From contig JAIQFC010000011.1 in assembly GCA_020073465.1 (NCBI GenBank), positions 124,001 to 188,000 on the forward strand: a stretch of DNA of 64,000 nt. Reading direction: 5' to 3'. The translations under genes and the position numbers were made by a program. Of the stretch, positions 6,656 to 15,435 are shown in pieces (position 1 is the stretch's first letter; each line of letters starts with the position of its first letter). Under the pieces are notes generated by a model, which was not told the DNA's origin, ran no database searches, and was given only the letters and a program-made list of their open reading frames with translations. Source of the DNA: Terriglobia bacterium (GTDB taxonomy: Bacteria; Acidobacteriota; Terriglobia; Terriglobales; Acidobacteriaceae).

Positions 6656-8095
6656 TCACTTCTTCGGCGAATCGCCCGGCTTCGGTGTCTTGTCGCCAAT
6701 CTGCCGCACCTTGCCCAGCAACTCCGACAACGGCATACCCGACAGCGTCTCGAACAGCGCCGGCACCTGCGCCGCCATCTTGGTGATGTCGCCGGTGATC
6801 TTGTTCATCCCGGAAGCATCGCCGTTTCCCGTCGAGACGATGGTGATCTTGTCGACGTTGGCCAGCGGACTGGCCAGCGCCCTTACCACCTCCGGCATGC
6901 TGCTGAACAGCCTGTCGATCACCGCCGCCTGGTTGTATTCCTGATAGGCCTCGGCTTTCACGTTCATGGCTTTGGCTTCCGATTCGCCTTTCTTGAAAAT
7001 GATCTCGGCCTCGGCCTCGCCCTGCGCGCGAATCGAAGAAGCATGCCCTTCCGCTTCCGCGATCAAACGCTGCTTCTCGGCCGCAGCGAGAGTCTCGATC
7101 CGCTGACGCTCGATCTCGGCTCCCTTCAGCACAGTTGCAATCAGTTCCTTCTCGCGGCGGTTGATTTCCGCTTCCTGCACTTTGACCTGCTGCTCCTTCT
7201 CCACCTGCTGCACCTTCACCTGTTCGGCCACCACCTGCTGCTGCATGATGTTGGTCTGGATGTCGTAAGCCTTGTCCGCCTGCGCCTGTTGACGTTTCGT
7301 AACCTCCAGGAATTGCGCTTTCTTCACTTCAAGATCGCGCTGCGATTCCGCCTGCTTGGCCAGTGACAGCGTCTCAGCCAGCACACGTTCTTGATCAGCT
7401 TGTGCCTTAGCTACGGCCGCTTCTCGCTGCGCCAGCGCCCGTTTGATCGCCGTGTCACGGTCGGCTTCCGCCGTGGCTACGTCGGCGTCGCGCTTGATGC
7501 GGGCCACATCGGGCTTGCCCATGTTGGTGATGTACTCGTTCTTGTCCCGCACTTCCTTGATGGTGAACGAGATCACCTCCAGGCCCATCTTGTTCATGTC
7601 TTCCGCGCAGGTGGACCGCATGCGGTCGGAAACCATCTCCGGCTGCTTGACGATCTCTTCCACGGTGAGCTGCCCGATGATGCCGCGCAGGTGGCCTTCC
7701 ATGACCAGCCGGATCAGGCCTTCCCGCTCCTGGTCGCTCTTGGTCAGGAACTGCTCGGCCGCGGTCAGCACGGATTCCCGGTCTGACTTCACCTTGATCT
7801 GCGCCACGGCTTCCACCGTCACCGCCACACCTTGCTTGGTGTAAAGGTCCTGCTGTGGCGCCACATCGAACGACATCAACTCCAACGAAAGATCCCGGCA
7901 AACCTGCACCATGGGAAACACCAGCGTGCCGTGGCCCTGCACGACGCGCGTCCCGCCCAAGCCATACACGATGAGTGCCTCGTGTGGTCCCGCTTTGCGA
8001 TATAGCCTGGCCATTCCGCTCATCAGGAACAGGATGACCATCACTCCCAGCCCGGCGAAAATCCAAATCGTTACCAAGTTCGACAACCCGAACAT
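6656..8095 (-). CDS. Flotillin-like SPFH/band-7 membrane protein (YqiK-type)
   Basis: 479 residues from the ATG at 8095, which has GGAGG about 6 nt upstream; a TTG 15 nt earlier would include the ribosome site. One N-terminal helix (about 3-27) is followed by an SPFH domain (KAGPHEALIVYGLGGTRVV through roughly residue 190). A long charged, Ala/Glu/Gln-rich coiled coil (about 200-390) comes next, then a conserved C-terminal region (AAVIDRLFSSMPEVVRALASPL). Flotillins scaffold membrane microdomains. In Escherichia coli, yqiK sits beside the NfeD-like gene yqiJ, and the same pairing is seen here. Confidence 0.94.
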   Translation of the reverse strand: MFGLSNLVTIWIFAGLGVMVILFLMSGMARLYRKAGPHEALIVYGLGGTRVVQGHGTLVFPMVQVCRDLSLELMSFDVAPQQDLYTKQGVAVTVEAVAQIKVKSDRESVLTAAEQFLTKSDQEREGLIRLVMEGHLRGIIGQLTVEEIVKQPEMVSDRMRSTCAEDMNKMGLEVISFTIKEVRDKNEYITNMGKPDVARIKRDADVATAEADRDTAIKRALAQREAAVAKAQADQERVLAETLSLAKQAESQRDLEVKKAQFLEVTKRQQAQADKAYDIQTNIMQQQVVAEQVKVQQVEKEQQVKVQEAEINRREKELIATVLKGAEIERQRIETLAAAEKQRLIAEAEGHASSIRAQGEAEAEIIFKKGESEAKAMNVKAEAYQEYNQAAVIDRLFSSMPEVVRALASPLANVDKITIVSTGNGDASGMNKITGDITKMAAQVPALFETLSGMPLSELLGKVRQIGDKTPKPGDSPKK

Positions 8096-8160
8096 AACGC
8101 CTCCTCCCAATCTCCCGGACGATCACTTCAACTGCTCAACAAACTCTTGCCGCCAGCAGG

Positions 8161-8868
8161 TCACGGCGTAGTGGAAGTCGTGCCTTGTTCCGCGGAATCC
8201 GGCTCTTCCCCCGACATCTCGCTCCACAGGCGAACGTAGGCAATTCCCTTCTCGTAGCGCGTAACCACTACTTCCGTTCCCTTGGCAATGGTGCTGCCGT
8301 CGTCGCTACGCGCGCCACAGACGCGCCGGGTTCCCGCCTGGGAATAAATGATCTCGCCGGTTCCACCCTTGCGTATGGGCATGGAGACTCGGCCCAGCAC
8401 TCCCACCATCTCGTAGTCGGCAGCGTCCATGTTCTCCTCGTGGGACATCAGCACCCTGCTCAGAAACAGGAACACGATACAGGCGCCGATCAGTCCCGCC
8501 GCGACCGCAAGCAGCAACCCAAAGCCAACCCAGATCGCGGAGAAGCGGGTGAGCAAATATCCGGTCCCACCAAACCAGGCCAGGAACGCCGTCAGACTGA
8601 CAAAATTGAACGGCGAAACTCCGTTGCCCGGCTGGGTATCAGTGCCGGCCCCCTCAGCGCCGACTCCGTGCACGCCAGGGGTGGCGTGTCCTGCTGCCAC
8701 CGGCCCGTGTGCGGCCGGCAGATGGGCGCCGCCGACATGCGCATGGAAATACGGCAGGTGCCAGTGCCCCATTTGTGCACTTCCCAGCAAGAACGATAGA
8801 AAACTGAAGCAGAAGCCGACCGCGAAACAGATCAAATAGAAGTCCGCCCAGGTCAACGAATGAGTCAT
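8161..8868 (-). CDS. NfeD/YqiJ-like membrane protein
   Basis: 235 residues. An N-terminal helix (about 8-30), a His/Gly/Ala-rich loop (about 35-75; many HxH pairs), and two or three more helices (about 88-135) come first. A C-terminal soluble beta-barrel of the NfeD/OB type follows, beginning YEMVGVLGRVSMPIRKGGTGEI and continuing TEVVVTRYEKGIAYVRLW. NfeD proteins partner flotillin/SPFH proteins. The ATG overlaps the upstream regulator stop by 4 nt, and the flotillin gene follows after 65 bp. The His-rich loop is unusual and could bind metal. Confidence 0.88.
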   Translation of the reverse strand: MTHSLTWADFYLICFAVGFCFSFLSFLLGSAQMGHWHLPYFHAHVGGAHLPAAHGPVAAGHATPGVHGVGAEGAGTDTQPGNGVSPFNFVSLTAFLAWFGGTGYLLTRFSAIWVGFGLLLAVAAGLIGACIVFLFLSRVLMSHEENMDAADYEMVGVLGRVSMPIRKGGTGEIIYSQAGTRRVCGARSDDGSTIAKGTEVVVTRYEKGIAYVRLWSEMSGEEPDSAEQGTTSTTP

Positions 8869-9389
8869 CGGATTCGCCTCCCTTCTGAAACAACCGGACG
8901 ACGCCGACTGCCGTTCGCCGTCAACTCTGGCCGCAGAGCCTCAAGCAGGCGATCGGCGAGTCCTGGCGTTTCAAGAATCGTGCCCAGAAGCAACAGACAG
9001 CGCCGCGTATTTTTCTCACGCGCACATTTCATCAGCACGTCGCTGACCTCCGTATCGCTGGCGAAACGCTCCGAGCCCTGCAACAGCCAGACATCGAGCT
9101 GCCCCTCGGTCGTGCGCAGGTCCGAGGTCAGCTCGGTGTGGTACCCCTCCGGATCATCCACAAGGAAGCCGGGATGCACTTTGAAAAACTTCGCCAGCAG
9201 CGCGCGCGACGACTGCGTCATGTGCGGCCGCGAGCCCCCCTCAATCTGCGACAGATACGACTGGCTAATGCTCTTGCCCAGTTCCTTGCGGACCGCACGC
9301 ACAATCTCCTGCTGCGTCATCGGCCGCCCCAGCCCGCGCAGCGAGCCTTCCACCTCGCGCAGGTAACGGATTTTCTCGCCCAGTTTCAT
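8865..9389 (-). CDS. XRE-type transcriptional regulator of the NfeD-flotillin-PspA operon
   Basis: 174 residues starting MKLGEKIRYLREVEG. The helix-turn-helix spans about residues 24-62 (MTQQEIVRAVRKELGKSIS...QSYLSQIEGGSRP), with the recognition helix at SQSYLSQIE. The C-terminal ~100 residues form a helical domain of unknown role. It is the first gene of a minus-strand operon: its stop overlaps the nfeD start. A palindrome lies inside its own promoter, so autorepression is the simplest inference. The leader is only about 10 nt if transcription starts where the promoter predicts. Confidence 0.88.
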   Translation of the reverse strand: MKLGEKIRYLREVEGSLRGLGRPMTQQEIVRAVRKELGKSISQSYLSQIEGGSRPHMTQSSRALLAKFFKVHPGFLVDDPEGYHTELTSDLRTTEGQLDVWLLQGSERFASDTEVSDVLMKCAREKNTRRCLLLLGTILETPGLADRLLEALRPELTANGSRRRPVVSEGRRIR

Positions 9390-9398
9390 ATCTCAAAT

Positions 9399-9449
9399 CG
9401 CCATATTTATATTGCAATTTGCAATGTTTGTCAAGAACTGTATATGGCG
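9399..9449. promoter_or_regulatory. Operator candidates: palindrome in the spacer plus flanking inverted repeat
   Basis: A perfect 7+1+7 palindrome ATTGCAATTTGCAAT occupies 9411-9425, that is, almost the whole -35/-10 spacer. A second inverted repeat, CGCCATAT (9399-9406) and ATATGGCG (9442-9449), brackets the promoter. Both fit a dimeric repressor; the adjacent XRE protein is the obvious candidate. Confidence 0.7.
9406..9434 (-). promoter_or_regulatory. Sigma-70 promoter of the XRE-nfeD-flotillin-pspA operon
   Basis: On the minus strand, TTGACA (9434-9429), a 17-bp spacer and TATAAA (9411-9406) give a near-consensus promoter. The XRE start codon at 9389 lies 17 bp downstream of the -10 box. 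Confidence 0.85.
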
Positions 9450-9502
9450 TATTTTGAACAGGTTATGGCTGCTCGCGGGGACGTAGGGCTGCTCGGGGAA
9501 AG

Positions 9503-9532
9503 AAAAACGCCCCCGGCTGGCCCGGGGGCGTT
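9503..9532 (-). terminator. Intrinsic terminator of the repeat-protein gene
   Basis: A perfect 11-bp GC-rich stem (9506-9516 with 9522-9532, loop CTGGC) is followed on the minus strand by TTTTTC. It lies 28 bp after the stop at 9561 and separates that gene from the XRE operon promoter. Confidence 0.88.
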
Positions 9533-9560
9533 GCTACGTCTCTCTCTTCCGTTTCGACCC

Positions 9561-10190
9561 TTACTGGTGCTTGTTGTTGTGCTTGGCGCGGTAAATCTGG
9601 CGGGATTCGCGGTTCTGCTCGCGGTTGACCTGCTGGCGTTCCTGCTGCGTCAGCTTGCCGCCATTCGCCTTCCGTTCGGCACGAACCTGCTGATTGATCC
9701 GCGCTTCGTTGCGCTCCAGGTGGGCCGCCTCTCCGGCGGTCACCTGTCCGCTCTTGACGCCTTGCGCGATGCGGTCCTGTTGGTTCTCGGCGCGCTTTCC
9801 GACCTCGCTCTTCGGGCTGGTGTTCTGCACGGCCCCGTTATGCTTGCCGGCATAGATCTGCTTGGACACCTGGTTCTGCTGCTGGGTCAAGGTAGCCTTG
9901 TCCACGGCAGTCAGCTTGCCATTGTCCAGCTTGCGCATGTCGCGCTCTTCCTGGTTGATGGCGTGTTCCTTCTTCTCCAGGTTCGTGGTCTCGCCGGCGG
10001 TAAGCTGGCCGCTGGCAACACCTTGGCCGATACGGTCCTGCTGGTTTTCCTTGCGCTCCTGAATGGTCTTGCCGGTAACCTGGCCGTTGGCCGGGGCTTG
10101 CGCGGGCGTATTGGTGCTCTGCGCGACGACTGGCAGGGCAAAGACAGCCAGAGCCGCGCTCAACAAGGTCAGCTTGATTTCGTTCTTCAT
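9561..10190 (-). CDS. Secreted protein with two tandem ~70-residue repeats
   Basis: 209 residues with a Sec signal peptide (MKNEIKLTLLSAALAVFALPVVAQ, cleavage likely after VAQ). The mature protein is Gln/Asn/Arg/Lys-rich and made of two copies of one unit. Copy 1 starts about residue 47 at KENQQDRIGQGVASGQLTAG and ends SKQIYAGKHN; copy 2 starts about 133 at AENQQDRIAQGVKSGQVTAG and ends SRQIYRAKHN. Each is predicted to be helical. It has a strong AGAGGAGAG ribosome site and its own terminator, so it is probably monocistronic and well expressed. I recognise the ENQQDRI repeat type as a hypothetical secreted family without known function. Confidence 0.85.
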   Translation of the reverse strand: MKNEIKLTLLSAALAVFALPVVAQSTNTPAQAPANGQVTGKTIQERKENQQDRIGQGVASGQLTAGETTNLEKKEHAINQEERDMRKLDNGKLTAVDKATLTQQQNQVSKQIYAGKHNGAVQNTSPKSEVGKRAENQQDRIAQGVKSGQVTAGEAAHLERNEARINQQVRAERKANGGKLTQQERQQVNREQNRESRQIYRAKHNNKHQ

Positions 10191-10401
10191 GGTGACTCTC
10201 TCCTCTGTTGCGCTGGTTTGAATCTCGGCGCGGCTTTGGCCGCTCGGGAGAAGAAACCCGCTCCGTCAAGAAATGTTTCGCGGGATCTAATCCCCTTGAT
10301 TTTCAGCTAGTTATGAAACCACGGGCGGACAAGGCTGTTGAGGTCACGAAAGGACAAGACCGATGCGGGGGAGAAGCCATCAAAGGGATCGGGCCAAGGG
10401 A

Positions 10402-11259
10402 CTATAGTCCCGCTTCGATGCGGGAGCGTGGGTCGAGATAGTCGCGCAGCGCGTCGCCGATGAAATTGAACGAGAGCACCGCCAGCATCACGGCCAGCGC
10501 CGGAAAAAGCACGAGATGGGGCGCGTCGAACAGGTGAGCACGGCCGTCGTTGAGCATCGTGCCCCAACTCGCCGTTGGCGGGGGGACACCGAGGCCAAGA
10601 AAGCTCATGGTGGCTTCGGCGAGGATCGCTCCGGCCATGCCGATTGCGGCCTGCACGATCACCGGCTGAATAATGTTGGGCAGAATGTGGCGGACGATGA
10701 TGCGCAGGTCGCTCGCGCCCAAGGCACGCGCGGCCTCGACAAACTCGCGCTCGCGGGCGGCCAGGACTTGTCCACGGACCAGGCGCGCGTAGCCGACCCA
10801 TCCGCCGAGCGAGAGAGCGAGCACAAGATTGAAAATGCCGGGGCCACGGAAGGCCACAAAGGCGATGGCCAGCAGTATTCCAGGAAAAGAAAGGAACGCA
10901 TTCATCAGGATCACGTTGACGAAGCGATCGATGCCTCCGCCGTAATAGCCGGCGATGGAGCCGATGATGAGGCCAAGCGCCAGCGAGGTCAGCACGACGC
11001 AGCTGCCGACCAGCATCGAGATGCGCGCGCCGTAGACGACGCGGGAGAGGATGTCACGGCCCAGTTCGTCGGTGCCGAACCAGTGCTCGTGGGATGGAAT
11101 GTCCAAGCGAGTAGGTAGATTGATAGCGGCGGGATCCTGCGGAGCAATCCAGGGCGCGAACAGGGCGAAGATGACAAAGACCACGACCAGCACGACGCCC
11201 GTCGCCGCCAGCGGATTGTGTCGTGCGGCGCGGCGGAACGAGATGGCGGCGGTGGACAT
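10402..11259 (-). CDS. ABC transporter permease, DppC/OppC type
   Basis: 285 residues, about six hydrophobic segments. It starts with a cytosolic leader then AATGVVLVVVFVIFALFAPW, the periplasmic patch HWFGTDELGRDILSR typical of DppC/OppC, and an EAA loop (EFVEAARALGASDLRIIVRHILPN). It ends DALRDYLDPRSRI, as in dipeptide/nickel permeases. It pairs with the DppB-type gene at 11370. No substrate-binding protein or ATPase gene is adjacent in the window, so the substrate (peptide, nickel, opine) cannot be stated. Confidence 0.92.
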   Translation of the reverse strand: MSTAAISFRRAARHNPLAATGVVLVVVFVIFALFAPWIAPQDPAAINLPTRLDIPSHEHWFGTDELGRDILSRVVYGARISMLVGSCVVLTSLALGLIIGSIAGYYGGGIDRFVNVILMNAFLSFPGILLAIAFVAFRGPGIFNLVLALSLGGWVGYARLVRGQVLAAREREFVEAARALGASDLRIIVRHILPNIIQPVIVQAAIGMAGAILAEATMSFLGLGVPPPTASWGTMLNDGRAHLFDAPHLVLFPALAVMLAVLSFNFIGDALRDYLDPRSRIEAGL

Positions 11260-11369
11260 AATCTAGTTCTAAGAAAACTGCGGGCGCACAACGTGCTTGG
11301 CCCGCCCGGTTCCCTTCCCTCTGGCGAACCAGGCAATACGCCGAGGGCGGAACATAGCTTTGTCTCGTG

Positions 11370-12245
<876 letters not shown>

Positions 12246-12279
12246 CGGCAGGGTGTAGAGGACGCGTTGGAGGACGGTC

Positions 12280-12327
12280 TTCAGTTCTCAGTTCTCAGTT
12301 CTCAGTTCTTAGTTCTCAAGTTCTTAG
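12280..12327. repeat. Heptad repeat (AGTTCTC) abutting the dppB-type start
   Basis: Six near-perfect copies of AGTTCTC/AGTTCTT in a row, ending at the natural N-terminus of the DppB-type permease. The same unit is at 1799-1828. On the minus strand every third frame of it contains TGA, so it closes the reading frame right before the permease. Confidence 0.85.
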
Positions 12328-12396
12328 ATAAAAACGACGCTATCGAATCCGTTGTGGTTCGCCGAAGCCCTAAAGCCGAAGCCTGGAGCCCGCCCT

Positions 12397-13785
12397 TCAG
12401 TCTCCCGCCTGCTTCGCGGACCCGGCTTTGGCCTCGACATTTTCGGTCTTTTCAATCTTCACCTTCGCGATACGGTGGCCTTCCAATTCTTCGACGGTGT
12501 AGCGGTGCGATTCATATTCGAAGGATTCGCCCAGGCTCGGGATCTTCTGCAATCGCGCCAGAATGAATCCGGCGAGCGTTTCAAAACCGGCGTCCCGCGG
12601 CAGGGCAAGCCCGTACTCGGCCTCCAGATCTCTAATATTTACGGACCCTTCCAATACGAGCGAAGACTCGTCTTCCAGCGCCGGTTCCGGCGGAGCCACA
12701 TCGAATTCATCTTCAATATTGCCCACCAACTGCTCGAGGATGTCCTCCACCGTAATCACCCCGGCGGTAGACCCGAACTCGTCGACGACGACGGCGAGGT
12801 GTCGGCGGCGCTCTTTGAACTCGGCCAACAGCTCCGCCAGCACCTTGGTTTCCGGCACGACCAGGACATCGTGCATGATCTGGCCAATCTGCATGCGCGT
12901 GATGCGCGTGGCGGTAGTCTGGCCCAGATTGCTAAGGCGGAGTCGCATCCAGCGCATGAGGTCCTTGTAGTAGAGCACGCCTACGATGTGCTCCGGCCCG
13001 CGCTGCGGATCGTAGACCGGTATACGGGAATGCTGGCCTTCGACGACCCGGACGAGGGCATCATCCAGGGTAAGGTCGGAAGGTAGCGAAAAAATATCTG
13101 GCCGCGCGACCATGACCGCGTTCACCCGCACGCTGTCGAGTTCGATGGCGTTGTGGATCATCTCCTCCTGAAACTCGGGAATCTGGCCGAACTGGCGGCT
13201 GGCGGTCACGATGAGTTTGAGCTCGTCCGGCGAGTGGACGGCTCCGCGGCGCCGCGAGTCCTGCGCCCCAAAAAGACGCAGGACGATGCCTCCGGAGCGG
13301 CGCATCACAAACAGAAATGGCCGGGTAATCGTCAGAAATGCTTCCATGGGCGCGGCGACGGCGAGGGCGATCTGTTCGGATCGCTGCAGGGCGAGAGTCT
13401 TGGGAACCAGTTCTCCCAGGATCACGTGCATGTACGTGATCAAGCTGAAGGCGATCGCGATCGCGATGCTGTGAGCGTAGACGGCGGCGTGGGGCACCTG
13501 GTGGACGAACTGGAACGATTCGACCAGACGGGCCACCATGGGTTCACCGATCCAACCCAAGGTCAGGCTGACCATGGTGATTCCAAGCTGGACGCCGTTA
13601 ACGACCTCGTCGAGGTGCTGATGCAGGCGCTGGACGATGCGGGCGCCGATGCGTCCCGACTCGATCAGTTGCTGAATGCGGGTGTCGCGCACGCTCACCA
13701 GCGAGAATTCGGCGGCCGCAAAGAAAGCGTTGGCCGCCACCAGGAGAAGGATCAGGAATACCCGGAGCAGCACAAAGGCGATCAT
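12397..13785 (-). CDS. CNNM/CorC-type membrane protein with CBS pair
   Basis: 462 residues. An N-terminal DUF21/CNNM transmembrane domain (about 1-180; VAANAFFAAAEFSLVSVRDTR, LGELVPKTLALQRSEQ) is followed by two CBS domains (about 205-335; VMVARPDIFSLP, HLAVVVDEFGSTAGVITVEDIL). A CorC_HlyC domain ends the protein (about 350-440; RDLEAEYGLALP, RYTVEELEGHRIAKVKIEK). Proteins of this type export magnesium/cobalt or sense Mg-ATP; older annotations call them hemolysins. A second family member lies at 37705. Confidence 0.93.
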   Translation of the reverse strand: MIAFVLLRVFLILLLVAANAFFAAAEFSLVSVRDTRIQQLIESGRIGARIVQRLHQHLDEVVNGVQLGITMVSLTLGWIGEPMVARLVESFQFVHQVPHAAVYAHSIAIAIAFSLITYMHVILGELVPKTLALQRSEQIALAVAAPMEAFLTITRPFLFVMRRSGGIVLRLFGAQDSRRRGAVHSPDELKLIVTASRQFGQIPEFQEEMIHNAIELDSVRVNAVMVARPDIFSLPSDLTLDDALVRVVEGQHSRIPVYDPQRGPEHIVGVLYYKDLMRWMRLRLSNLGQTTATRITRMQIGQIMHDVLVVPETKVLAELLAEFKERRRHLAVVVDEFGSTAGVITVEDILEQLVGNIEDEFDVAPPEPALEDESSLVLEGSVNIRDLEAEYGLALPRDAGFETLAGFILARLQKIPSLGESFEYESHRYTVEELEGHRIAKVKIEKTENVEAKAGSAKQAGD

Positions 13786-14133
13786 GGAAGGCTAATTCTA
13801 ACATTCCAAAAGCAGTTGCCAGTGGTCAGTGGCCAGTTGGCGGTAATCAGGGCTGCGGCAACAAATCGAGTGGAGAGACGTCTACGAGAGTGCCGCAGGT
13901 TGCATACAGACCGAATCTGCTGACGCGGCAAGGTAAGAAATTCGATTTCTGAAACCGCTACCCTTTTTGCGGCCGGCAGGTCTAAATGGCAGGCGGCAAT
14001 TAGGTTACCGCCTCCGGTGCAATCTTCGAGCTAGTACGAAATCCAAGGAACAAAAGCTGCACGGGCCGCGTACAAGTCATTGAGGGCGCAGGGCGTCCCC
14101 AATCTCCAGGTCGGCACCACTACAGGAGGCGTT
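13786..14133. other. Divergent spacer upstream of the efflux cluster
   Basis: 348 bp without a gene. It holds a CAGTGGCC-type repeat (13811-13850; related to 17638-17711) and a 6+3+6 palindrome AGAAATTCGATTTCT at 13936-13950 that could be an operator. No clear -35/-10 pair and no riboswitch that I recognise. Confidence 0.6.
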
Positions 14134-15348
14134 GTGAACGGTAACGGAAATAACAAGAAGAAACGTCGCAAACTATTTATCTATGGCGGCATTGCACTGG
14201 GAATCGTCCTCCTGATCGCGATTGGGGTATTCGCAGCTACGCGCGGTGGGACCAAGATCGATCCCTCGAAGCTGGCGAAAGTAGAGAAGGGTGACCTGGC
14301 CAAGAGCGTGGTGGCGACCGGCAAAGTGACGCCCATCACCAAGGTCGAAGTGAAGTCCAAGGCCAGCGGCATCGTCAAGAAGCTTCTGGTGGACTACGGC
14401 GACCACGTCAAGAAGGGCCAACTGCTGGCCCAGCTCGACAAGATCGAGATTGAGGCTCAGGTCGAGCAGTCGAAGGCAGCCCTGGAGGCAGCGCAGGCCA
14501 ACTGGAAGAGTACTCAGGCAGACCTTGAGCGGGCTAAAGTGGACGCGGAGGGTCCGGACGTCCCGCTCTTGAAGCGGGCCTATGACCGTGCCGTGGGTAT
14601 GGCGAAGGATGGAGTCGTCTCCGCCTCCGCGCTGGATGATGCGCAGAAGAACTATGAAATGGCGCTGAACAAGCAGAACGTCTCCAAGGCGCAGGTTACG
14701 GTGCTGAGAGCGAAGATCGCGCAGGCCCAGGCTCAGGTCGCGCAGGATCAGGCGAATCTCAAGCAACTCGAAGAGCAGCTAAGCTATACCGATATCGTCT
14801 CGCCGATCGACGGAATCGTGCTGTCGCGCGACGTGCAGATGGGCGACGCGGTGAGTTCCATCCTTGTCTTGGGTTCGTCCGCAACGCTCGTGATGAACCT
14901 GGGTGACACCAGCGAAGTATACGTGAAGGGTAAAGTCGACGAGAGCGACATCGGCAAGGTCTATCTGGGCCAGCCGGCGCGGATCAAAGTGGAATCGTTC
15001 AAGGACAAGACCTTTAACGGCAAGGTGACGAAGATCTCGCCGATGGGCGTCGAGAAAGATAACGTCACCACCTTCGAAGTGCGCGTTTCGATCCAGAACC
15101 CTGGCGGAGAACTCAAGGCCGAGATGACGGCCAACGCTGAGATCATCCTGGAAGAGCGCCCGGGCGTGCTGCAGATTCCGGAAGGCGCCATTCTCTACGA
15201 CAAGGACAAGAAGGCATCCGTCGAGGTACCCGACCCCAAGGGCAAAGACGGCAAGCGTAAGGTCGTCGTCAACATCGGGATCTCCAACGGCGCCAAGACG
15301 GAAGTGCTCAGCGGGTTGAAGGAAGGCGATCAGGTAGTGCTGCAGTAA
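14134..15348 (+). CDS. Periplasmic adaptor (HlyD/MacA-type membrane fusion protein)
   Basis: 404 residues from a GTG at 14134 with AGGAGG 4 nt upstream (a TTG at 14080 opens the same frame but lacks a ribosome site). KKKRRK precedes one N-terminal helix (FIYGGIALGIVLLIAIGVFAATRGG). The rest is the usual adaptor: lipoyl halves (VKSKASGIVKKLLVDYGDHVKKGQLLAQLD; later SYTDIVSPIDGIVLSRDVQ) around a coiled coil (about 115-225), then beta-barrel and membrane-proximal domains. It precedes two MacB-type permeases, suggesting a tripartite export system, though no outer-membrane channel is in the window. Confidence 0.94.
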   Translation: MNGNGNNKKKRRKLFIYGGIALGIVLLIAIGVFAATRGGTKIDPSKLAKVEKGDLAKSVVATGKVTPITKVEVKSKASGIVKKLLVDYGDHVKKGQLLAQLDKIEIEAQVEQSKAALEAAQANWKSTQADLERAKVDAEGPDVPLLKRAYDRAVGMAKDGVVSASALDDAQKNYEMALNKQNVSKAQVTVLRAKIAQAQAQVAQDQANLKQLEEQLSYTDIVSPIDGIVLSRDVQMGDAVSSILVLGSSATLVMNLGDTSEVYVKGKVDESDIGKVYLGQPARIKVESFKDKTFNGKVTKISPMGVEKDNVTTFEVRVSIQNPGGELKAEMTANAEIILEERPGVLQIPEGAILYDKDKKASVEVPDPKGKDGKRKVVVNIGISNGAKTEVLSGLKEGDQVVLQ

Positions 15349-15364
15349 GAGAACCCCGGTCTTA

Positions 15365-15415
15365 AGGTCTTGGGTGTCAGGTGTTGGGCCTAAGACCTAA
15401 CACCTGATGCCTAAT
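15365..15415. repeat. Palindromic spacer repeat (GGTCTTGGG / TAAGACC)
   Basis: Imperfect inverted repeat: one arm reads TTGGGTGTCAGGTGTTGGG, the other is CCTAACACCTGATGCCTAA, with the TCAGGTGTT core perfectly matched. It sits between the adaptor and the first permease and would form a hairpin in the operon transcript. Confidence 0.75.
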
Positions 15416-15435
15416 GCCGCATTGGTGACGGTCCC

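Noticed and set aside
12280-12327. Possible CRISPR array
   Set aside because: The repeat unit is only seven bases with no spacers, and no cas genes are nearby.
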